IMG/VR virus record: IMGVR_UViG_3300020165_003419
Span: 34,300 to 98,299 of that record
DNA: 64,000 nt
Strand: one strand, 5' to 3'
Source: a virus
The position numbers were made by a program, and so were the translations under genes. Positions 1-10,412 of the stretch are shown in pieces; position 1 is the stretch's first letter; every line of letters starts with the position of its first letter. The notes under the pieces were generated by a model. The model was not told the origin of the DNA, searched no databases, and worked only from the letters and a program-made list of their open reading frames with translations.

Positions 1-165
1 TTCTGGATTTGAGTAGTCAATATCTGGAACAAAAGTTCGTTGTTCTTCTATTATATTAATTGCATTATCTGACGACTCAACTGACGCATATGCACCTTTC
101 TCGGTTTCATAATCGCTATATTGTGTTGTCTTGTTTGATGCGTCAAAAAGTTTTTTAATGCTCAT
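1..165 (-). CDS. Partial virion structural protein, N-terminus only
   Basis: An open frame starts at ATG 165 and runs off the left edge, giving 55 residues that begin MSIKKLFDAS. It lies directly downstream of the 519-residue tail protein gene in the baseplate block, so a structural role is inferred from position only. No domain can be recognised in the visible part. The stop codon of the upstream gene (167-169) is one base away, so the two are probably translated from the same message. Confidence 0.6.
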   Translation of the reverse strand, partial: MSIKKLFDASNKTTQYSDYETEKGAYASVESSDNAINIIEEQRTFVPDIDYSNPE

Positions 166-166
166 T

Positions 167-1726
167 TTAGCTCTCTTTCACCCTAAATTTAAAAGCCTTA
201 TCTTGTTCGACCCATGAATTAAGTCTATCATCATAAAACACAAATTTAAAGGCGTAAGAGTAACCTTTTTCAAGAAGGCTCATATCAAAATCAAAATAAT
301 TGCCAGAAACATTGTACGACAGCGCTGTGTGTAAATCACTTCCGGTTCCATAAGGAACAACCATTTGGTCATCAATTATGCGCATCACCCCATATGAAGC
401 GCTGCGGATGCCGACAGATTCTATATCATTGTTCGCCACATTATAGATTGTAGGGCTCCAATTTTTCTCTCGGACATAAAGGTTAAGTCTTACTTTTTCC
501 TTGTCAGAATACCCATTCTTGAGGTTTGAGATGTTAAGATAGTAGGTTGGCTCATTTGATGTAACACCGCCGGCAGTGTTGAAGTTTTCTGGCGTTAACG
601 TGCCAGTAAAATATTGTTTGGCTGATGCGGACGCATTAACAACAGTGTTAGAACCACTAAACCATACATCATAAAGTGTATCAAGATTTTCTGACGAGGT
701 AAAGCACACTGAGCATGAGTAAATACCGGTTGAAACCCAGCCTCCCGTAACAACTGTTTTCGCGGTACTGGTATTATTTAAGAATATTGCTGATCCCGAA
801 GGTCCAGTATTATCGATTGAGCCCGAGAACAAGCTAACACACACATCTCCACCAGAAGGAATTCCAGGAAGGTTTACAAGTCTTCCTCGAACAATATTAT
901 AAAAATAAATCTTGTTTAAGTTATCTGCTGCGGGTGCGCGAGAACTGCTGAAATAAACATTTGCCCTATCATCTTTAATAGAGGAATCCCAGCGGGCTTC
1001 AATCATCGGCCTCTTAAAGAAATATTGTGTGCCTCTTCCAAAAAATCTTTTGGTGTAATAAGAATCTTTGGCTCCAAGAGAATTCGTTACAACTGAAGTA
1101 TCTGTTCTTCCGTATGTCTCTGATGCGGAAGCTTCGTAAGACGCACTCAAGCGGATGCCTACACCATAGTTTGTCTGATCTCCAGCCAACCATCGCTCAA
1201 CAAGTGGTGTTATGTTAACATCGATGTCTTCTAATCCACCGGATAAATGCGTGGTATATAAATAATCTGAGTGTTCCCTATAGGTTCCTCCACGATCGAA
1301 CCAGCTAGCGCCCTTCTTTCTCTGTATCCAGTTTGAGCCTATCTGTCCGCTGGTATCATCGGCATAGTTTTCTAAATCTAGTCCAATACCTTCTTCCCAG
1401 TCTTGACTTATAGCGGCAATATTTAATTTATATTCGATTGGTACCGTTTTAGAGTGAGGTGCATTAAACATTTTTAGATAAAAACTTACACTGCCGCTCG
1501 CCGGAATTGTGCCGGCAGTGCGATCAGCGGCAATACCAGTTGTTGGAAACTTGATAATTGCTCTCGATAATTCTTGCGACGCTGACGTTATACGACCGTA
1601 AATTGAAAATACTTCTAACACGTCCGCCATACCAGCGTTTGAGCCAGTCGCTCGTTTATTGAGCGCAGGTTTATAAGCACTAACAATTGTATTATCAGCT
1701 GATGCTGTGTACCTAAAGAGACCCAT
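167..1726 (-). CDS. Virion structural protein, DNRLRE-like N-terminal part
   Basis: 519 residues. The N-terminal 190 residues (MGLFRYTASADNTI at the start, then RAIIKFPTTGI, a long beta-rich stretch and ITPLVERWLAG) look like the DNRLRE-type beta-sandwich seen in surface and appendage proteins. The rest is Ser/Thr/Asn-rich and beta-rich, as in tail or fibre-connecting proteins. Its ATG overlaps the stop of the gp6-like gene by one base (TAATG style), so it belongs to the baseplate operon. A role as a tail accessory or fibre-attachment protein is inferred from position; the exact role is unknown. Confidence 0.55.
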   Translation of the reverse strand: MGLFRYTASADNTIVSAYKPALNKRATGSNAGMADVLEVFSIYGRITSASQELSRAIIKFPTTGIAADRTAGTIPASGSVSFYLKMFNAPHSKTVPIEYKLNIAAISQDWEEGIGLDLENYADDTSGQIGSNWIQRKKGASWFDRGGTYREHSDYLYTTHLSGGLEDIDVNITPLVERWLAGDQTNYGVGIRLSASYEASASETYGRTDTSVVTNSLGAKDSYYTKRFFGRGTQYFFKRPMIEARWDSSIKDDRANVYFSSSRAPAADNLNKIYFYNIVRGRLVNLPGIPSGGDVCVSLFSGSIDNTGPSGSAIFLNNTSTAKTVVTGGWVSTGIYSCSVCFTSSENLDTLYDVWFSGSNTVVNASASAKQYFTGTLTPENFNTAGGVTSNEPTYYLNISNLKNGYSDKEKVRLNLYVREKNWSPTIYNVANNDIESVGIRSASYGVMRIIDDQMVVPYGTGSDLHTALSYNVSGNYFDFDMSLLEKGYSYAFKFVFYDDRLNSWVEQDKAFKFRVKES

Positions 1727-3522
1727 TATCTAATCTTACCTCTAATATCTACTTCTGGAAATTTTAATTCAAAAATTGCGTTAGCTGGACATAGCAACTG
1801 GCTACCATCTGGAGACATATTTTTGTTTATTACAAACGTTGTAGCCGAATACTGACCACCAGTTTTATTATTTATTTTTACACTCACAACATCTAACACT
1901 GCGTCCAAGTCTTTTAGAGCAGTATAGATGCTACTAACATACATTGGCTCGCCAATAAAAAACCCTTCTGAAAATATACTTTTGATTTTCGCCACTGCCA
2001 TGGCTTGGATATCTGAGCGCGCATGTCCGGGCTTAAGCTTTAATACAAAATCAACTCCTAAATTAATTATATAAGGATCTAAAATGTCGATTGTGTCATT
2101 AACCATTCGATAATTGTTTAACCAAGTCTGCAGGTTTTTCTTAATTGTGTTATTGGTAGTGGTCAGTTTACGAAAACTGTCCTCAGATACAACATACATA
2201 TTTAAGTTTCTTTTCATAGAGTCTTGGTCTTTGACCACAAGACATCTTTTAATTGAACCATACTTTCCTGGCATTCTGTATGCTATGTTTTCATAATCTG
2301 CCTGCGTAACCGCTCGATTTTGAGTTGGAAACGTATCGTATATTCTTCTTTTAATTTCAGACGTTGATGGGCTTGTTACATCACCTGTTATTGGCTTACT
2401 GTTTGAAACTTCCAAGCTATTTGTTAATGTATTTATTTCGTTGTTACTTAATACTGTTCTATCTTCAAATTCTAATATAGGAGAGGCAACTACGTTTACA
2501 GCATTGGATGCAACGTTAGAGTTCGTATTATTTGTAGTCCGGTAAACAATGAACAGAGAAGTATTAGATGGTACGATCCCATAGCTAATATTTTGTGATA
2601 GCCTAGTTGGATCAAAAGAAGTGTTAGTGACGTAATCTTTACCAAAAACGTCTATTGCAACTGACTGCGGTGATGCCACTACGTCTGTTTGGTTCGCATC
2701 ACCGGATCCAAATTGTAAAAAATATCCATCTCTACTAAATTCTGACACAAACTTTCGTGATACCAGCATTGGCTTCAATACAGACGGCACATTGTCATTT
2801 TTAAAATTTTCATTGGGTAGCTCTTTATAAACCATATCTTGAGCCAGATAGTCAACTTCGTAATATTGATTACCTTCTGCATCGAAAACTGAAATAATTT
2901 CTACAATGTTTCGATTAGTCAGCTTCACTTTCTTAAATCGTTCAAAAGCTCCGACCTTAACTGTTTGCTGCCCTAACTTTCCAGAAACTACGCGGCCGGT
3001 TGCACGTATAGCGTAATAAGTGGGGGCGCCGGTGGTATTATCAACTTGAGCCACAATAACTGGGTTTGAGGGGTCATTAAAATCTGTATTTTCTATTAAC
3101 ATAAAAGACAAGCCATTCCTAGAGGTAAATCTTGTTCCTCTTTTTAAAATTGGAATGTATCGTGTGTCCGGTCCTAAACCGCTCGAAGCTGCGGGTATTT
3201 GAACATAAAGGTTAACTTCTCCAAAAGTAGAAGAGCGCCCAGGGGCTTTGTACCCTAATGCTCTTCCGTGGCGGACCACATTACTATATTGAAACGAGGT
3301 ATCTAAAAAAGATTCATTGATATTGTAATCTAAATAGAAATTAAGCTGATCGCCGACGTAGGCAACCGCATCTAACATCATGGCTCCAAACGAAGCCTCA
3401 CTAAAGTCTTGGAAGGTATCGGGGTAGAATCGCTCTGCCATTTCCAAGAGATCTTGGCGAATTTCTGTAAATTCTCTATTAGTGTAGTTTATTGGTATGA
3501 ATTTTTTTTGGTCTTCTGCCAT
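1726..3522 (-). CDS. Baseplate wedge protein, T4 gp6-like
   Basis: 598 residues; T4 gp6 is about 660. The N-terminus has the typical gp6/gpJ-family pattern: NYTNREFTEIRQDLLEMAERFYP, read here as a short motif, then an acidic segment with DFSEASFGAMMLDAVAYVGD. The middle is a beta-rich, DUF-like region and the C-terminus has the conserved alternating helix/strand region ending in FELKFPEVD. In T4 this protein forms the wedge dimer that drives sheath contraction. It lies just downstream of the gp25-like gene, the normal partner, which strengthens the call. Confidence 0.85.
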   Translation of the reverse strand: MAEDQKKFIPINYTNREFTEIRQDLLEMAERFYPDTFQDFSEASFGAMMLDAVAYVGDQLNFYLDYNINESFLDTSFQYSNVVRHGRALGYKAPGRSSTFGEVNLYVQIPAASSGLGPDTRYIPILKRGTRFTSRNGLSFMLIENTDFNDPSNPVIVAQVDNTTGAPTYYAIRATGRVVSGKLGQQTVKVGAFERFKKVKLTNRNIVEIISVFDAEGNQYYEVDYLAQDMVYKELPNENFKNDNVPSVLKPMLVSRKFVSEFSRDGYFLQFGSGDANQTDVVASPQSVAIDVFGKDYVTNTSFDPTRLSQNISYGIVPSNTSLFIVYRTTNNTNSNVASNAVNVVASPILEFEDRTVLSNNEINTLTNSLEVSNSKPITGDVTSPSTSEIKRRIYDTFPTQNRAVTQADYENIAYRMPGKYGSIKRCLVVKDQDSMKRNLNMYVVSEDSFRKLTTTNNTIKKNLQTWLNNYRMVNDTIDILDPYIINLGVDFVLKLKPGHARSDIQAMAVAKIKSIFSEGFFIGEPMYVSSIYTALKDLDAVLDVVSVKINNKTGGQYSATTFVINKNMSPDGSQLLCPANAIFELKFPEVDIRGKIR

Positions 3523-3536
3523 TTTATTTCCTCACA

Positions 3537-3902
3537 TTAAATAGTAAGTTCAAGTAAATCTTTTATACCCATATCAGGGATCGAATAGGTTATTCTGATA
3601 GATATGGTATTTGGAGCTTGAGCCGGTTCGGCAAAGTCGATGGCACCAACAATGATGGCTGGCATATATCTTCTAACTTGCTGGTTGATTTTTGCTATAA
3701 TTGCTGATCGGTAATCCGTTGATTTGTTGGTAAACAAAAATGTTTTGATTCCAACTCCGAATCCGGGCTCCATAACCCTCTCTCCCGGATTGGTAAGTAT
3801 CAACATAATAAAATTTTGACGCAGCGTCTCCTTGACGGTATAATTCATAGCGAATCCGTCGGAAGAGTCTCTGTTAATTGGTAGTGATACGCCAAGTGCC
3901 AT
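3537..3902 (-). CDS. Baseplate wedge protein, T4 gp25-like (GPW/gp25 family)
   Basis: 121 residues, the usual size of the gp25/GpW lysozyme-fold family. Family hallmarks are LPINRDSSDGFAMNYT near the N-terminus and the core LTNPGERVMEPGFGVGIKTFLF (residues about 36-58), including the P-G-E-R and E-P-x-F-G motifs. In T4 and related contractile systems (TssE in type VI secretion) this protein nucleates sheath assembly on the baseplate. It sits directly upstream of the gp6-like gene with a 14-base gap. Confidence 0.9.
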   Translation of the reverse strand: MALGVSLPINRDSSDGFAMNYTVKETLRQNFIMLILTNPGERVMEPGFGVGIKTFLFTNKSTDYRSAIIAKINQQVRRYMPAIIVGAIDFAEPAQAPNTISIRITYSIPDMGIKDLLELTI

Positions 3903-3933
3903 AGTTATAACCTGTTATAATTATCTCGTTAAT

Positions 3934-6900
3934 TTAATTTTCTGGTTTTTTACACAAATCTCCATTAGCATTAAATGGATTATCGCGTAATTTGCTTCTT
4001 CTAAACCAGGGTAATATTCGGGCGCCCTTCGTGGGCTGTAGTGAAGCTTTTAGATTTTTAACGACCAGTGCAGCGTAATCTGTTGACTCGCCGTCGTCAG
4101 GCTCAAAATTAAACTTCCTGTTATAATAGTGGCTCTTAAATAGTTTTTTAATTCTACTTTTTGAGCTTTTAAGTAATGTTTGATCCCAATCATCCCAATC
4201 TAAATTAAATGGTGTAAAAACCTGCCTGTCGCTATACGATGCCCAAAGTGCATTGGATTCCGAATAATCGGCATCCCAATTCTCGGGTGCTCTTGGGAAT
4301 GTAACTTTTATTCCGGGCTTAGATTCGAAAGTAGGTTTGGTCGAGTCGAGCATTCCGAGGAGAGTCGGGAAAGATTCGGCGTCTGCAACGGTCTGTTCTC
4401 CAATAGATGGCAGAAAACCCAGATCGTTATAAATTGCCAAAATCGATGGCACTTTTTTGGCAGAATACACTCCATTTAATACATATTGCATTTCTGGAAC
4501 TTCTCTAAGCTGGTTAATCATGCAAAGTAATAGTTTGCTATTAGCTTCAATCGGAGCCGCGGCACCAACTGATAGATCTAGCATATCCATTTCTGTTGTT
4601 ACTAAAGTATATTTTTTGCCTGAAACTACTGCAGAGAACATCAATCCATATCTAGCTCCTAACTGCCCCGTGGTTCCTATGGGCGGCAGCGTTGTGTTCT
4701 GTTCGCCGTCTTGCCCAATTGGGTATACTAATTGCATATCTCCCGGATAAACTTCTGAAATATTAAGCGATAACTCATTACTTTTAATCCTTAATATAGC
4801 ATCGCTCGGGTTCATTTTTATTCCGTTAAGAGAGATATACTTCTCGATTACAAACGGGTGTGATTCTACAGTTGTGTAGCTCACCCCTGACGCATATTCA
4901 TTTATATCCCCAATAGGTACGACTAACTTGTTTGCGAAAGGAGTTAAGATATCATGTTGATCTTCAACGTGAAACTCTCCAGCCATATATATCACATTTC
5001 CATCTTGATCTGTATGATTGTGGTAATAACCAACATATTCGCCACCTTCTGGCATTGAAAGCTCTCCGCCGGCTGTATAATGTTCCTCGCCTTCGGTGGG
5101 AAGACCAATTGGCTCTTCAACTATTTTCTTATCTAGATCCAACGTTTCGCCACCTTGGGTCATGTTTGACAAGATATAATAAAATATGTCATTAATTTTT
5201 GGTTCTACGCCGGCGTGTGCCATGTTTGTTAGGAATTTGTCACTAAGGAATTTCAATTCTTCTAATACAAATTCTTTTAAAACAATTTTCGCGTCTTCTT
5301 CAGTTGCTTGAACTGCTTCGAAATTCTTTTCGTCCCTGTATGTCCTCAGACCTCTTGTTTTAAGCGGCCAACGGTATGGTGCTTGTGTTTCATCTAAAAC
5401 ATTTGCAATTTTGACGTCGTTTCTTTTATCAGTGATTCTTGGATATTTATAATTTTCTTGAGCGTCATTAATTCTAAATAAAGCTTGTAAGACTGCTTCC
5501 GGTGGATCTACAATTGTACCAGCGTCGACCAATCTGCCATAAGTTTGTACTGCCTGCTCTAGAAAAGCATACCAAAATTCGTCATCTTTAAAGGTGTTGA
5601 AGAATTCCCAGCCGGCGCCTTGAGCATCTCTAAAAGACCTCTCCATATTCTCAACTATATATTGTGGATATATTGTACTAAACACATTCTCAAAATCTGG
5701 TTTGAATATTGAAAATGTTGCGTATGTCTTCAAGTAATGCACACTAGCATAAATTCTACACGCGGATTTTATCAACCCTTGGATTCCTGCTTTGCCAGCG
5801 CGGGTTAATATTCTGTTGTATGGTACCTCTGTTACACAATCTGGATCTGATTGCAGTCTTTGATCTTCTGGAATTTCATTATACGTATCTGATATTTCTT
5901 TTGAGATAGAGCCAAAATCTACCAAGTCTGTATTGTGCGGCTTACACGGAGTAAACTCGGGGAACATTATGTTGACCATTCCCAGATATCCTTCGTGTTG
6001 TAAAGGTTTTATGTAGACTCCGGGGTTTGTATAAGACCCACCATAAGTGGTCGGATCAAGGTAGTAAACGCGGGCGTCATCTCCTCTTTCTAGTTGGTCC
6101 CTACTAACACCCATAATCATATCAGAATTTCTTATGGATCTTATCTCATTATCGTCGTCAAGAATGATCGCCTCTTCATATGGGGTGCCTGCTGCCGAGA
6201 GAGTTTGATCTTTTGCTACAACATATTCAGCATCTTCCTCAACCAGCGTGTCGTATTTTGCTCCATACATAAAAGCAAAATCATTCATTGCTATTTCTGT
6301 TTTAAACCTTTCAAATAGCTGGGTAACTACTTTACTGATATGTTCGTTTATAACTTGCTTAGACGGGATCACATCTAACACAGCGTTGTTGTTGATGAGA
6401 TCGTAAAGAAGAGCGACTGAAGGATTGTTTTCTGATTTTGATGAATAACATTCTGCAAATGTCGGATATTGTAGGGGATCTATTTCTCCAAAAGTATTGT
6501 CAATTGCGACAAACTCATAAAGCCTCTCATACATGAGAGGATCTCCATCAGAACTTGCTTTGTCTGATTTGTAATCTTTCCACTCGTCCGGACTCATCAT
6601 AGCTCTTAGATCTGCACGATACATTGCTTTTAAATTAAATATGTTATTAATATTTATTCTTGTTGTGTCAAGTGGTTCAAACGCAGTTCCTAGGTTCGAT
6701 ATTACTCCACCGGTTTCCATTAAATCTCCAAAATATGCGTCTATATCAAAACCGTATGCGAAACTCGTTCCCTCAAGGCTGCGGCGACCCTTGTTATTAT
6801 CTCTAAATTTAAGTTTTATATCTTCGTCTGCTTTACGACCATTGCGAACAATTCTCATAGTCTCAGTGCCCAAGTTTGTTCTAAGTGACACGTTAAAGCC

Positions 6901-9900
6901 CATATCGGGAATTGATATTCTGTCTATATCCACTCCTCCGAATAAGCCAGTAAAACCCAAATCGCTAAAACTCTTAGTAATTGAGGTTGAGGGTTTCCAT
7001 GTATTATTCAATTCAACTGTCGTATCAACTGACAGGATCTCTTGTTGCAAATATGCTGCAACTTTTTCTGGAAAATTACCTTTTTGTAGCTCGGTTGAAG
7101 CGGGGTCAGAGAAAAAGAACAGAAATTGCGAGGAGTCAGGCGCCTCTCCGTCGGTGACAAAATCGACATATCTTGGGTTTGTGGCGCTTTTTCTCCAGTG
7201 AGCCGTTAATGGTTGACCCATTGTATCAGACAACACCATGTTGAGCAGTCCCCATTCGCCAAATCCAAATGCACCACCATTGCCTATTATGTCTTCTGCA
7301 TAATCTTTCTTAAGAGATTTTAAGCTACCAGCAAGACTTGTTGATGCTGCAGCTTGTTGTTGTGGTGATTCAAATGGAACCAAACCATCGTCACAACCGG
7401 GTTGCGATACCATCGGCGGCATGCCAATTGCCTCCGGATCAACAAACCCTTGCTGCATTACAGTAGCGAGACTTTCTAAATCATCTTGTAAGTCATCCTG
7501 CAAGTTGTTAAACATGGTGTCACACTGTTCCGGAGTTGCTCTACCCTCAAGCAAAGCGCAGCGCATTTCTTTAAATTTATCTAACTGATCAGGGGTTGCA
7601 CATAACGTTGGGTTTGCCGGTAAATCATCATCTTCTGGCAAATCTGCCATAAAGTCTCTCATTCCTTGTTTCACATCTTCTGGCATCAATGTTCCGCAAT
7701 TGGCCATAAAGTCGCCAATCGATGCTTGAGTTGGAAATGCTTCTGAAAACTGCGGGTATTCATATTGAACCAAATTATAAGCTGCCGCTCCCATCTCTGC
7801 AGACATATCACCCAGAAAAGCATTCATCATCTCGCTGCGAGTAACTGCAGAAGACAAGTCGCCAGCAAACGATACTACAGCATCCTTATCCGCTAGCGCG
7901 GCACCACCGACGCCAAGTTTTTCGAACATATCGGCGATTGTGTCGTCTATTTGACTGTCACTAGCAGAGTCTTCTCCACAAATTGCATCTTTGACAACGT
8001 CTCTAAATGTCGTGCTACCGTCTAATAATCCAGCTATGGAACCGACGAGCGATCCCAATGCTTCAAGCGCTTTACATATCGCAGAACCCAGTAGCTCACA
8101 AATTTTGATCATTATCTTAACGATAATCATAATAAGTATTTTTTGTAACACAATCTTTAAAAGTTGGAATATGATCCAAGGGAGGTCAGATAGCTTAGGG
8201 ATCCATCCAAATGGATTAAAAAGCTTTGGCATCTTCATATCACGAAGAGAGCGACACCATGGTAAATCAATATCTTTAATAAAGTCTAAAAGGTTTGGCT
8301 GCAAAATCGGCGGTCTTGGGCAATCGAGCATCATGATCATCTTAGCAACCATTTGTGCGCCTGGATATTTATTGAGCATATCAGTTACTGACAATAAATC
8401 GTCAGCATATACTTCAATGAGAGCCTTAATATATGCTTCTATTATAACGTTATCGCTTAATTCATTTTCAGCATTACTTTGCACATCGAATTGTTGCGCC
8501 AATGTTCTTCTTGTTAGTTCTGAAGATCCTGTTGCTGAATCGTATCCAGGTGCTTTGGAAAAAGCGGGGCGTTTACTCTTGTTTAATGTCGTTGGATCAC
8601 CTTCCGGGGACCCTGAAGTGTTTGCCGGGGTTCTCTTCCAAGGTGGAGTATACTTTAATTTTCCAGATGTTACATCTGAGGCTACTGCCATTCCGCCCTC
8701 AAGGGCGGCACCAGATGCATTTTTCAGGATGTCTTGTTCCGCGAGCTTTTTGTTTACTAATTTCTCCATTTCTGCTTGTCTTTCGGGAGGTAGACCAATA
8801 AAGAAGTCTCCAAGATTTTCTATAGACATACCTCGGAGAGCCGCAGCAATAATACTAGATAAAGAGGCTTCAAGACTAAGTCCAGAAAGAAGACATCCTA
8901 TCGCTTCCATTACCAAATCGAACAAGCCGCAGATTTTTAGTCTGTCTAATCCATCAGCAAACAAATTATCTAAAATAGTATCGGCGCCGGGGATGGATAT
9001 CCCACTAAATCCTGATAGAAAGTTTGCGCAAATCATCACGAAGATTTGTTCGTCGTCGTTCATCTGTTGGAACGCTTGTTCTGTAGCCATCTCCATTAGC
9101 TTTTTTGGTCGACCGAGCATTCCAGTTTCCGGATCAAAGTCGTTTGGGTCTATTACGACCCCCATTTTTATATTCTTCTTCTGGAACGAGTCAAAGGTCT
9201 TCGAACAGACGTCTTTGTTGAATTGGTAAGCCAATGCATCACCAATGCTGAAAAACTCATCTAATATTTCTTGTCCTAGGTTGAGCCCTTCGGTAGCTAT
9301 CTTGTCTTGTATACAACTTGCTATAGTATCTGTTGTCTGCTCTTCGGGCCACTTTAGTGTACTATATACTTTAGGATAAGTAAACTCAGTAACCACATCA
9401 AGCCATTGGGGAGCTTCTCTTGCTTGCAGTTTTTGATCTATCCTGTTCATATTCGCAAAATACGCAACTGCAGTACGGTCCTTCCACGCTTGAGTAGAGA
9501 TAAGAGGCTTTAACCTTTTCTTCTTGTAAACATAAGGCTTTCCACCACAACCAAGAGTCCAGACTCTTAGTCTTTTTAGTTCGTATTTCGCAGAAAACTT
9601 AAACTCTATCTTGGTAATTCTATCCATCCCAAAAGCTATTTTGCCCACACCAAATATATTAAGACCTTTATCGTTTAAAAATCCATCTAAAGATGTAAGC
9701 AGTTGTGCAAGAGTGCTGGTTGGGAACAAACCTGCATCGCCATAACGACTGAATTGTTTAATAGAATACAATTTGTTTGATTCTTCAAACACAATTTTAC
9801 CGCGTTCTATGGCAGTATACACTCTATAAAATCTTGAGTAAAGATTAAATGCCTTTCGAACCCTAATTAAGCGAGATTGCATAAGGTCGGCTTCCATCTC

Positions 9901-10398
9901 AACAACGATTGGATTTCCGGGCGTTTCTTCTTCGTCTTCTTCTTCGTCTTCATCCTCTGTCTCCATGGACGGAAGATTAGCTAATATATCAAATGGTACA
10001 GAATATAATAATTTAGCGTATGACAATGGACGTGGGTCAAGGTCATATGCTTGGCTCTCAATCGATTCTTCGAGAGCACTTCGTGTTTCATCGGTGTCAG
10101 CTTTATTGAACCCGATTAGAAGACCTTCAATTGCTTCGGCTTTATATTCGGAATAAATTTCTTCTATATTTACGATGTTTTGATGACTTGTTTGTACAGA
10201 AACTTGGTACGTACAGAACTTTTCATTGAACCATGGTTCAGTAGACTCTCGGGTTCTCCAGCTTGGCGTAATAAAATTTGGATTTGGTACGCATGTAGGG
10301 CATTTTTTTCCAGGAACAACATCAATGATATCATCGCACTTGTCATTTAAACCATCACCGGTTTTATCTTGAAATTGTAAAAATTTAGATTCAGCCAT
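3934..10398 (-). CDS. Giant virion structural protein (2154 aa)
   Basis: The largest gene in the window. The N-terminus carries a calcium-loop-like stretch (D-K-T-G-D-G-L-N-D, about residues 11-19) followed by C-x-x-C (KKCPTC). A run of Glu/Asp follows at about 145-160. A long hydrophobic segment (about residues 725-800, with IIFQLLKIVLQKILIMII) could be membrane-active or a buried coiled core. The C-terminal 700 residues are mixed alpha/beta with no recognised fold. It lies between the gp25-like wedge gene and the putative spike/hub genes, so a baseplate or tail-tube-associated virion protein is likely. I do not call it a tape measure because it is not evidently a long coiled coil. Confidence 0.6.
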   Translation of the reverse strand: MAESKFLQFQDKTGDGLNDKCDDIIDVVPGKKCPTCVPNPNFITPSWRTRESTEPWFNEKFCTYQVSVQTSHQNIVNIEEIYSEYKAEAIEGLLIGFNKADTDETRSALEESIESQAYDLDPRPLSYAKLLYSVPFDILANLPSMETEDEDEEEDEEETPGNPIVVEMEADLMQSRLIRVRKAFNLYSRFYRVYTAIERGKIVFEESNKLYSIKQFSRYGDAGLFPTSTLAQLLTSLDGFLNDKGLNIFGVGKIAFGMDRITKIEFKFSAKYELKRLRVWTLGCGGKPYVYKKKRLKPLISTQAWKDRTAVAYFANMNRIDQKLQAREAPQWLDVVTEFTYPKVYSTLKWPEEQTTDTIASCIQDKIATEGLNLGQEILDEFFSIGDALAYQFNKDVCSKTFDSFQKKNIKMGVVIDPNDFDPETGMLGRPKKLMEMATEQAFQQMNDDEQIFVMICANFLSGFSGISIPGADTILDNLFADGLDRLKICGLFDLVMEAIGCLLSGLSLEASLSSIIAAALRGMSIENLGDFFIGLPPERQAEMEKLVNKKLAEQDILKNASGAALEGGMAVASDVTSGKLKYTPPWKRTPANTSGSPEGDPTTLNKSKRPAFSKAPGYDSATGSSELTRRTLAQQFDVQSNAENELSDNVIIEAYIKALIEVYADDLLSVTDMLNKYPGAQMVAKMIMMLDCPRPPILQPNLLDFIKDIDLPWCRSLRDMKMPKLFNPFGWIPKLSDLPWIIFQLLKIVLQKILIMIIVKIMIKICELLGSAICKALEALGSLVGSIAGLLDGSTTFRDVVKDAICGEDSASDSQIDDTIADMFEKLGVGGAALADKDAVVSFAGDLSSAVTRSEMMNAFLGDMSAEMGAAAYNLVQYEYPQFSEAFPTQASIGDFMANCGTLMPEDVKQGMRDFMADLPEDDDLPANPTLCATPDQLDKFKEMRCALLEGRATPEQCDTMFNNLQDDLQDDLESLATVMQQGFVDPEAIGMPPMVSQPGCDDGLVPFESPQQQAAASTSLAGSLKSLKKDYAEDIIGNGGAFGFGEWGLLNMVLSDTMGQPLTAHWRKSATNPRYVDFVTDGEAPDSSQFLFFFSDPASTELQKGNFPEKVAAYLQQEILSVDTTVELNNTWKPSTSITKSFSDLGFTGLFGGVDIDRISIPDMGFNVSLRTNLGTETMRIVRNGRKADEDIKLKFRDNNKGRRSLEGTSFAYGFDIDAYFGDLMETGGVISNLGTAFEPLDTTRININNIFNLKAMYRADLRAMMSPDEWKDYKSDKASSDGDPLMYERLYEFVAIDNTFGEIDPLQYPTFAECYSSKSENNPSVALLYDLINNNAVLDVIPSKQVINEHISKVVTQLFERFKTEIAMNDFAFMYGAKYDTLVEEDAEYVVAKDQTLSAAGTPYEEAIILDDDNEIRSIRNSDMIMGVSRDQLERGDDARVYYLDPTTYGGSYTNPGVYIKPLQHEGYLGMVNIMFPEFTPCKPHNTDLVDFGSISKEISDTYNEIPEDQRLQSDPDCVTEVPYNRILTRAGKAGIQGLIKSACRIYASVHYLKTYATFSIFKPDFENVFSTIYPQYIVENMERSFRDAQGAGWEFFNTFKDDEFWYAFLEQAVQTYGRLVDAGTIVDPPEAVLQALFRINDAQENYKYPRITDKRNDVKIANVLDETQAPYRWPLKTRGLRTYRDEKNFEAVQATEEDAKIVLKEFVLEELKFLSDKFLTNMAHAGVEPKINDIFYYILSNMTQGGETLDLDKKIVEEPIGLPTEGEEHYTAGGELSMPEGGEYVGYYHNHTDQDGNVIYMAGEFHVEDQHDILTPFANKLVVPIGDINEYASGVSYTTVESHPFVIEKYISLNGIKMNPSDAILRIKSNELSLNISEVYPGDMQLVYPIGQDGEQNTTLPPIGTTGQLGARYGLMFSAVVSGKKYTLVTTEMDMLDLSVGAAAPIEANSKLLLCMINQLREVPEMQYVLNGVYSAKKVPSILAIYNDLGFLPSIGEQTVADAESFPTLLGMLDSTKPTFESKPGIKVTFPRAPENWDADYSESNALWASYSDRQVFTPFNLDWDDWDQTLLKSSKSRIKKLFKSHYYNRKFNFEPDDGESTDYAALVVKNLKASLQPTKGARILPWFRRSKLRDNPFNANGDLCKKPEN

Positions 10399-10412
10399 TT
10401 TTAATTCATTCC

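Noticed and set aside
7991-9229. A 412-codon open frame on the plus strand opposite the 2154-residue gene
   Set aside because: It lies fully antisense to a long, well-formed gene with consistent protein texture, has no binding site at its start, and encodes a low-complexity Ser/Ile/Pro-rich product typical of a shadow frame.
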